8,998 nt of DNA from Cyanobacteria bacterium UBA11372 (lineage in GTDB: Bacteria > Cyanobacteriota > Cyanobacteriia > Cyanobacteriales > Aerosakkonemataceae), in the NCBI GenBank assembly GCA_003486675.1, contig DNGG01000552.1:1-8998 (forward strand), in the 5' to 3' direction. Position numbers and translations under genes: made by a program. Below, piece by piece: positions 5,515 to 8,998 of this stretch. The notes beneath the pieces were generated by a model. It was given only the letters and a program-made list of their open reading frames with translations. It searched no databases and was not told where the DNA came from. Position 1 is the first letter of the stretch. Each line of letters begins with the position of its first letter.

Positions 5515-6706
5515 AACTGCCAACCGAGCTGCCTTGTTGCAGTTGGCGCAGGGCGTTTTCGGCTTGTTTAACTCCCTCGTTTTGGCCTTGACTTTGAAAT
5601 AAATCGCGGGCTTTTTTAAACGATGCGATCGCTTCTCCGGTAAATCCAGCTTTCGCCAAAGCGACTCCCAAATTATAGTGCGCGGCAGCTTCGCGGGGAG
5701 CGATTTCAATCAGGCGACGATAGGCACTTACGGCTTGGGAAAAATTTTGCTGAAGCAGCAAAACTTCCCCCACCCCTGCCTGTGCTTCGATTAATTTGTC
5801 ATCTAATTCTACCGCTCGCTGATAAGCGGCTAAGGCTCTGGGCAAATTATTTTGCTGCCGTAGAATCTTGCCCATTTGCAACTGAATGTCAGCGTTGCGG
5901 GGTTCGAGTCTAGCGGCGCGTTCTAAAGCCGATAATGCCCCACGTTGGTTACCTTTTGCGATTAAGGCATAAGCCAGTTGTAGCCGTAAGCGGCTGTTAT
6001 TAGGAGCGAGGGTGACCGCTCGTTCTAACACGTCGATGGCGTCATCATAGCGCTTGAGTTGCATCAACGCTGCAACGATGGACTCGCGGATATCGACGCT
6101 TCTAGGCTGAAGACGAATAGCGCGTTCGTAGCTCCTTAAAGCGCCTTGATAATCTTTCTGGCGGAATAATACCGCGCCCAGTCCCAATAAAGCTTGAGTG
6201 TTGCCCCTGTTGAGTTCTGAAGCACGCCGATAGGCATTAGCAGCACCGACATTATCGCCTAAGTGAGCAAGGCTATATCCCAAGGCATAGTGAAATACAT
6301 CGTTGTTGGGTTCGAGAGCGATCGCTTGTCGATATGCATTAGCAGCTTCCTGGAATTTGCCCTGACGGGCTTGTATAAATCCTATAGCGGAAAAGATGCG
6401 GGCATTGTTACGCTCTAAGTTAGCAGCCTGTTGATATACCGCTAAAGCTGGGGCGAAGTTACCAGCTTCCGTTAGCTGACGCCCTTGCTGCAATAAGCGA
6501 TCGAGTTCGGAGGTAGGTTGTTGGGGAGTCGGGTTAAGTAACCGACGCTGTGGCTGCAAAAATTCTTCGGGTTCAGAGGGTTCAGAGGGTTCGGCAATGC
6601 TATCACCGTTCACAAACGGTTCATTTGCAAAGGATAGTTGCGGACAACTTAACGCCATCCCTCCCAATAACAGCCAACTGACTGCGAACAAGATCCGCTT
6701 TTGCAT
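5513..6706 (-). CDS. Exported tetratricopeptide-repeat protein
   Basis: The 397-residue protein has an N-terminal signal peptide: KR at 3-4, a hydrophobic core about 5-18, and a likely cleavage after SFA at residue 27. A short acidic Pro/Ser/Glu linker (about 36-65, with repeated SEP units) follows. Nine consecutive 34-residue TPR units then run from about 68 to 378, with good consensus in GKFQEAANAYRQAIALEPNN (unit 2) and HYNLGVALAKAG (unit 9). TPR solenoids bind partner proteins, and no enzymatic domain is present. The expected location is the periplasm or thylakoid lumen. The residues MALSC resemble a lipobox only weakly (Ala at -3), so I do not call a lipoprotein. The ATG at 6706 has a modest AGGG about nine bases upstream. 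The gene is divergent from the YbjQ gene. Its partner is unknown. Confidence 0.88.
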   Translation of the reverse strand: MQKRILFAVSWLLLGGMALSCPQLSFANEPFVNGDSIAEPSEPSEPEEFLQPQRRLLNPTPQQPTSELDRLLQQGRQLTEAGNFAPALAVYQQAANLERNNARIFSAIGFIQARQGKFQEAANAYRQAIALEPNNDVFHYALGYSLAHLGDNVGAANAYRRASELNRGNTQALLGLGAVLFRQKDYQGALRSYERAIRLQPRSVDIRESIVAALMQLKRYDDAIDVLERAVTLAPNNSRLRLQLAYALIAKGNQRGALSALERAARLEPRNADIQLQMGKILRQQNNLPRALAAYQRAVELDDKLIEAQAGVGEVLLLQQNFSQAVSAYRRLIEIAPREAAAHYNLGVALAKAGFTGEAIASFKKARDLFQSQGQNEGVKQAENALRQLQQGSSVGS

Positions 6707-6843
6707 GGTCTATATCCCTTGTGTTTGGAGCTATTCCTAGATTGTCACTATGCCTTGGATATTTAATCAGGGATTGCTCAATTTGGGAACTGGTTGTTGC
6801 CAACAAAGTTTAATCGGTGCTTAAACAGCTTAGAGGAATAGTA
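6707..6843. promoter_or_regulatory. Divergent intergenic region of the TPR and YbjQ genes
   Basis: These 137 bp must hold both start signals. TTGTTG (6794-6799) and CAACAA (6801-6806) form an inverted repeat about 38 bp before the YbjQ start, a possible operator. TTTAAT (6809-6814) could be a -10 box for the plus-strand gene. No strong -35/-10 pair is visible for either direction. Confidence 0.35.
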
Positions 6844-7170
6844 ATGATTGTCACAACAACTGATGTGATTCAGGGATCGGAAATTCAATCCTACTTGGGT
6901 CTGGTGACCGCTGAGGTGGTCTATGGCACCAACGTGTTCCGGGATTTCTTTGCCGGTATTCGAGATGTTATAGGCGGGCGTACCGGCAGCTATGAGGAAG
7001 TTTTTCAGAAAGGTCAGCAAGAAGCGATCGCCGAACTAGAACGACGTGCCCAACGTCTCGGTGCTAATGCGGTTGTTGGTGTTGAAGTTGATACCGGCAC
7101 GATCAATGTCGATCAAAACGGTTGCTTATTGCTAATTACCGCTATCGGTACTGCTGTCAGAGTCAGATAG
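6844..7170 (+). CDS. YbjQ family (UPF0145) protein
   Basis: The 108-residue protein spans the whole YbjQ/UPF0145 domain. It opens with MIVTTTDVIQGSEI and has VTAEVVYGTNVFRDFFAGIRDVIGGRTGSY (21-50). A helix EEVFQKGQQEAIAELERRAQRLGANAVVGVEVD (51-83) and a final strand LLITAIGTAVRV (96-107) follow. Structures of this family are small pentameric beta/alpha proteins sometimes labelled heavy-metal-binding, but a biochemical role is not settled. ATG 6844 is chosen for its GAGGA (6833-6837) six bases upstream. An upstream extension to 6817 is not supported. No transmembrane segment is seen. The gene is probably monocistronic, with a hairpin after the stop. Confidence 0.92.
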   Translation: MIVTTTDVIQGSEIQSYLGLVTAEVVYGTNVFRDFFAGIRDVIGGRTGSYEEVFQKGQQEAIAELERRAQRLGANAVVGVEVDTGTINVDQNGCLLLITAIGTAVRVR

Positions 7171-7188
7171 ATTTCCCCCAAGGAAGCA

Positions 7189-7219
7189 GAAACCAGGTTT
7201 AGTTGATAAACCTGGTTTC
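7189..7219 (+). terminator. 13-bp hairpin after the YbjQ gene
   Basis: GAAACCAGGTTTA (7189-7201), loop GTTGA, TAAACCTGGTTTC (7207-7219), starting 19 bases after the stop. The position suits a terminator. The U-tract is only TT, however, and a close relative at 8625-8657 is not after a plus-strand gene of known function, so it may equally be a dispersed repeat that serves as a terminator. Confidence 0.55.
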
Positions 7220-7253
7220 TTGCTATGAACGCTCAAAGAGTAATCAGAAGCCG

Positions 7254-7309
7254 GGACACGGCACGATGAACGTTATCTGTTTATCAGATAAATCTAGGAT
7301 GCCGTGTCC
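7254..7309. repeat. Nested palindrome (GGACACGGCA ... TGCCGTGTCC)
   Basis: The outer arms GGACACGGCA (7254-7263) and TGCCGTGTCC (7300-7309) are perfect over 10 bp. They enclose a second perfect hairpin, TTATCTG (7273-7279), loop TTTAT, CAGATAA (7285-7291). The 56-nt unit would form a two-tier stem in RNA or a cruciform in DNA. It has no ORF. Confidence 0.7.
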
Positions 7310-7340
7310 TTACGCAACGACTCTGTGAGGTTTTTTTATT

Positions 7341-7360
7341 ATGGGCAATTCAACTGACAT
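7341..7360 (-). repeat. Dispersed repeat arm, inverted copy
   Basis: ATGGGCAATTCAACTGACAT on the plus strand is the inverse of the arm at 1551-1570, with about 16 of 20 positions agreeing. It also matches the right arm at 1624-1643. Confidence 0.45.
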
Positions 7361-7366
7361 CATATA

Positions 7367-7387
7367 ATTGCTAATTGCTAATTAACA
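7367..7387. repeat. Short tandem heptamers ATTGCTA
   Basis: ATTGCTA is repeated at 7367-7373 and 7374-7380, with a degenerate third unit ATTAACA. Heptameric tandem repeats of this type are common in cyanobacterial spacers. Confidence 0.6.
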
Positions 7388-7477
7388 GAAAAAATGGGTT
7401 GTTAGCCTCCTCGTTTTAAGGGGAAAGGAAAAGTTAATTTTGCTTCGCTCACAATCCTCTTTGTTTTAGGGAGAGGT

Positions 7478-7498
7478 AACTGTCAACTGTCAACTGTT
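7478..7498. repeat. Short tandem heptamers AACTGTC
   Basis: Three units, AACTGTC, AACTGTC and AACTGTT, run without gaps. The last unit overlaps the putative -35 box of the next gene, so copy-number change here could alter its promoter spacing or context. Confidence 0.7.
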
Positions 7499-7526
7499 GA
7501 AAACAACTTCCAGAAAATAATATTAT
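7497..7526 (+). promoter_or_regulatory. Candidate promoter of the PhnA-like membrane protein gene
   Basis: TTGAAA (7497-7502) and TATTAT (7521-7526) are 18 bp apart, a good sigma-70-type pair. TATACT at 7524-7529 is an alternative -10. The leader would be about 140 nt. Confidence 0.5.
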
Positions 7527-7671
7527 ACTCTCCTTCTTTGGATAGATATAGCAATTCTTTCCACTGGTAGATATTCACCCAAGGCTTTTCACCATACAGT
7601 AAAGCTCAAGAGTAAATAAAACCAGAGATAAAAAACTGGTTAAGAGTAAGGCCGTAACGGAGGAAAAAACC

Positions 7672-8304
7672 GTGACATACGTAAATAGACCAGGAGACAA
7701 TATCGTTGCTGAGCCAGTCGTCGGGACTCGCGTTGTTGATTACCACGACCGCGTCAGATGGGGGCCAATTATTGCAGGCGTTCTGGTTGCTTTAGCAACG
7801 CAATTAATTTTAAGCGCTTTGGGTGCTGCCATCGGTCTGAGCGGCCTTTCCACCTCTGGGGCGCCCAGAACGAATGCTGGAGATGTTGGCACTGGTATAG
7901 GCATTTGGTCAATTATCAGTTTGTTTATTAGTTTATTCGTAGGTAGTTGGGTAGCAGCGCGTGCTAGCGGTCCGATGAACCGCAATACGGCAATGCTCAA
8001 CGGTGCTATTTTGTGGGCAACAACCTTAGCACTGGGCTCTTGGCTGTTAGCGAGTGGAGTAGCGGGTACGTTTGGAGTCATCGCATCTAACGCTGGGGAA
8101 GCGATCAACCAAGTTCAGCGGGGCGCGGTGAACGTACCAAACCAAGCCCCCAACGTATCGGCGCAACAAGCGCGGGAATTGGCTGGGAATGCGGCTAGAG
8201 TAGGTTGGTCGTTTGTATTTGGATCTTTGCTGGGTTTAGTCGCGTCCTTGGCGGGTTCTGCGGTGGGAGCGCGCGATCGCAATACTTACAGAACGGAGCG
8301 TTAA
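7672..8304 (+). CDS. PhnA-like integral membrane protein
   Basis: The 210-residue protein has about four hydrophobic segments: 31-56 (after RVRWGPIIAG), 76-98, 109-137 and 177-200. Glycine- and alanine-rich packing and the motifs WGPIIAGVLVALATQLILSALGAAIGLS and LFVGSWVAARASGPMN resemble a family often annotated PhnA-like or as uncharacterised membrane protein. That label does not imply a role in phosphonate use. The loop between helices 3 and 4 (about 138-176) is polar and rich in Asn, Gln and Ala. The start is GTG 7672, supported by GGAGGA (7659-7664) seven bases upstream, and no better ATG exists nearby. A strong terminator follows, so it is probably a single-gene unit. Its function is unknown. 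Confidence 0.85.
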   Translation: MTYVNRPGDNIVAEPVVGTRVVDYHDRVRWGPIIAGVLVALATQLILSALGAAIGLSGLSTSGAPRTNAGDVGTGIGIWSIISLFISLFVGSWVAARASGPMNRNTAMLNGAILWATTLALGSWLLASGVAGTFGVIASNAGEAINQVQRGAVNVPNQAPNVSAQQARELAGNAARVGWSFVFGSLLGLVASLAGSAVGARDRNTYRTER

Positions 8305-8354
8305 AGGCGGTATTAGAAACTCAATGGAAAAGTTCAAATCCTCATGCTTGTATT

Positions 8355-8382
8355 TAGCACCTTAAAAAGGTGCTATTTTTTT
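8355..8382 (+). terminator. Intrinsic terminator of the PhnA-like gene
   Basis: TAGCACCTT (8355-8363), loop AAA, AAGGTGCTA (8367-8375), then seven Ts (8376-8382). The stem is perfect and begins 50 bases after the stop codon. Confidence 0.93.
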
Positions 8383-8397
8383 GCAAGCGATCGCTAA

Positions 8398-8595
8398 AAT
8401 AAAAGCAGCCTTCCCAGGTTCGCGAGGCAGCAACATGGTAAAACAACTTCTGACCTTTGTGGAATTAGACTGAGAGAACAAGAAAAGCAACTGGCTGATA
8501 ATGCGATATGCCTCCGGCACGCTGTAGGCAGACAGCGCTATCAAGATTTAGAGGCATTATTGCGAGAACGAGGGATTAATCTGGAGGAGTTGTAA
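8398..8595 (+). pseudogene. Remnant of a Uma2-like (DUF820) C terminus
   Basis: One plus-strand frame is open from 8398 to TAA 8593-8595. It ends in LREQEKQLADN (about 8470-8502) and RYQDLEALLRERGINLEEL (8536-8592), which resembles the charged coiled tail and LRxxGIxxE/D ending of cyanobacterial Uma2-family proteins. The catalytic core is absent, and no start codon with a ribosome site is in frame. The two halves are separated by about 30 bases (8505-8535, TGCCTCCGGCACGCTG...) that look like a repeat inserted within the tail. Upstream residues (8398-8466) are not Uma2-like. The alternative is a short unrelated ORF. Confidence 0.45.
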
Positions 8596-8624
8596 GTGCG
8601 ATCGCGCCGCCAACAATCTGGCAC

Positions 8625-8657
8625 AGAAACCCGGTTTTTTAGAAAAACCGGGTTTCT
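8625..8657. repeat. 15-bp perfect hairpin AGAAACCCGG...
   Basis: AGAAACCCGGTTTTT (8625-8639), loop TAG, AAAAACCGGGTTTCT (8643-8657). It is related in sequence to the hairpin at 7189-7219. It could also end transcription of the minus-strand TumE-like gene, whose stop codon is 16 bp away, but it lacks a long T-run outside the stem. Confidence 0.7.
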
Positions 8658-8672
8658 AAAAGTGCGATCGCA

Positions 8673-8998
8673 CTATCCCAATAATCTCGAAATCTCATTC
8701 AATACATCTGCCAACATAGGTGCATTGGAAGAGATTACATTATCTTCGCTGCCATCATGTTTATGATGGGGATAATTTAGGAGATTCAGCTTTTTGTGAT
8801 GCCGGGTGTTGTCATAACGAAAGAGCAGATTTTTGGAGGCATTTTCATAATGATATGAGTACATTTCTCTAACGATTGTTGTTTTAACATCCACAAACTC
8901 ACGCAGGTAAAGAACAGAACCATCCGAAAACTTTAGTTCACCACGCATGAAGCCTCTGTAAATGCTTCGACTGTCGTAGTTGACGTTGCTTAATTGCA
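8673..8998 (-). CDS. TumE/DUF6516-family toxin-like protein, C-terminal part
   Basis: The gene enters from the right edge. The frame stays open to base 8998, so the methionine at 8948 is internal and 108 full codons are visible. Residues leading into that methionine (YRGFMRGELKFSDGS) continue the family pattern, confirming truncation by the window rather than a start at 8948. The core reads LKFSDGSVLYLREFVDVK, then MYSYHYENASKNLLFRYDNTRHHKKLN, then YPHHKHDGSEDNV, and finally a helix ADVLNEISRLLG. Paired histidines and RYDN...HH...PHHKH are hallmarks of the DUF6516/TumE family, described as toxin components of TumE-TumA pairs. No antitoxin (usually a small HTH protein) lies downstream in this window, so any partner must be to the right. 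Toxicity is inferred from family naming only. Confidence 0.78.
   Translation of the reverse strand, partial: QLSNVNYDSRSIYRGFMRGELKFSDGSVLYLREFVDVKTTIVREMYSYHYENASKNLLFRYDNTRHHKKLNLLNYPHHKHDGSEDNVISSNAPMLADVLNEISRLLG

Larger units (their letters stand above)
7171..7671. other. 501-bp repeat-rich spacer
   Basis: No gene is visible. In order it holds the post-YbjQ hairpin (7189-7219), a nested palindrome (7254-7309), a T-run (7331-7338), a dispersed repeat arm (7341-7360), ATTGCTA heptamers (7367-7380), AACTGTC heptamers (7478-7498), and a promoter-like pair at 7497-7526 serving the membrane-protein gene. Confidence 0.6.
8305..8672. other. 368-bp spacer with terminator, ORF remnant and hairpin repeat
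   Basis: This spacer contains the terminator at 8355-8382, a decayed Uma2-like C-terminal coding remnant (8398-8595), and a 15-bp hairpin flanked by AAGTGCGATCGC direct repeats (8594-8605 and 8660-8671). A minus-strand open frame at 8362-8544 has no recognisable features and overlaps the terminator. Confidence 0.6.

Noticed and set aside
5416..5709. 97-codon minus-strand frame across the purU/TPR junction
   Set aside because: It overlaps two well-supported genes and encodes nothing recognisable.
1545..7498. CRISPR array
   Set aside because: The repeats are either adjacent heptamers or widely scattered arms. There is no regular repeat-spacer pattern.
7740..8108. 122-codon minus-strand frame inside the PhnA-like gene
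   Set aside because: It is an antisense shadow of a protein with clear membrane segments, and no start signal is visible.

Overview
The window looks like chromosomal DNA from a cyanobacterium. The palindrome GCGATCGC (HIP1) occurs 14 times, several gene products have a cyanobacterial flavour (IspD of the plastid-type isoprenoid route, YbjQ, a PhnA-like membrane protein, a TumE/DUF6516-type protein), and the spacers are rich in small palindromic and heptameric repeats of the kind common in filamentous, multicellular lineages. The exact genus cannot be read from this sequence.

Layout. At the left edge, the 5' part of a family 9 glycosyltransferase gene points left (1-245, minus). It is divergent from ispD (866-1546, plus). 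The roughly 620-bp spacer between them holds a candidate promoter and a densely structured RNA of about 300-350 nt. I read this RNA as a HEARO/IscB-type omega-RNA with no nuclease gene beside it. After ispD comes a repeat-filled spacer containing two nested inverted-repeat elements. Then follow two minus-strand surface-polysaccharide genes: an FkbM methyltransferase (3143-4048) and, downstream of it, a family 4 glycosyltransferase (1812-2942). This pair has no HIP1 sites and looks compositionally different from its surroundings. A 584-bp spacer with two strong hairpins precedes purU (4633-5487, plus), which converges on an exported nine-repeat TPR protein (5513-6706, minus). The TPR gene is divergent from a YbjQ-family gene (6844-7170, plus). 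After a second repeat-rich spacer comes a four-helix PhnA-like membrane protein (7672-8304, plus) with a clear intrinsic terminator. The right end has a degraded tail of a Uma2-like ORF, a 15-bp perfect hairpin between direct repeats, and the 3' part of a TumE-family toxin-like gene that runs off the edge (minus).

How the genes relate. IspD (MEP isoprenoid pathway) and PurU (one-carbon and purine balance) are housekeeping enzymes that happen to sit here. GT9, GT4 and FkbM all suit cell-surface glycan assembly, but GT4/FkbM look like an accessory insertion. The TPR protein, YbjQ and the PhnA-like protein are independent units with their own signals. The observation most worth following up is the orphan omega-RNA-like element in the ispD leader. 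The others are the MITE-like palindrome that abuts the GT4 stop codon and a dispersed repeat family present at least four times in the window.
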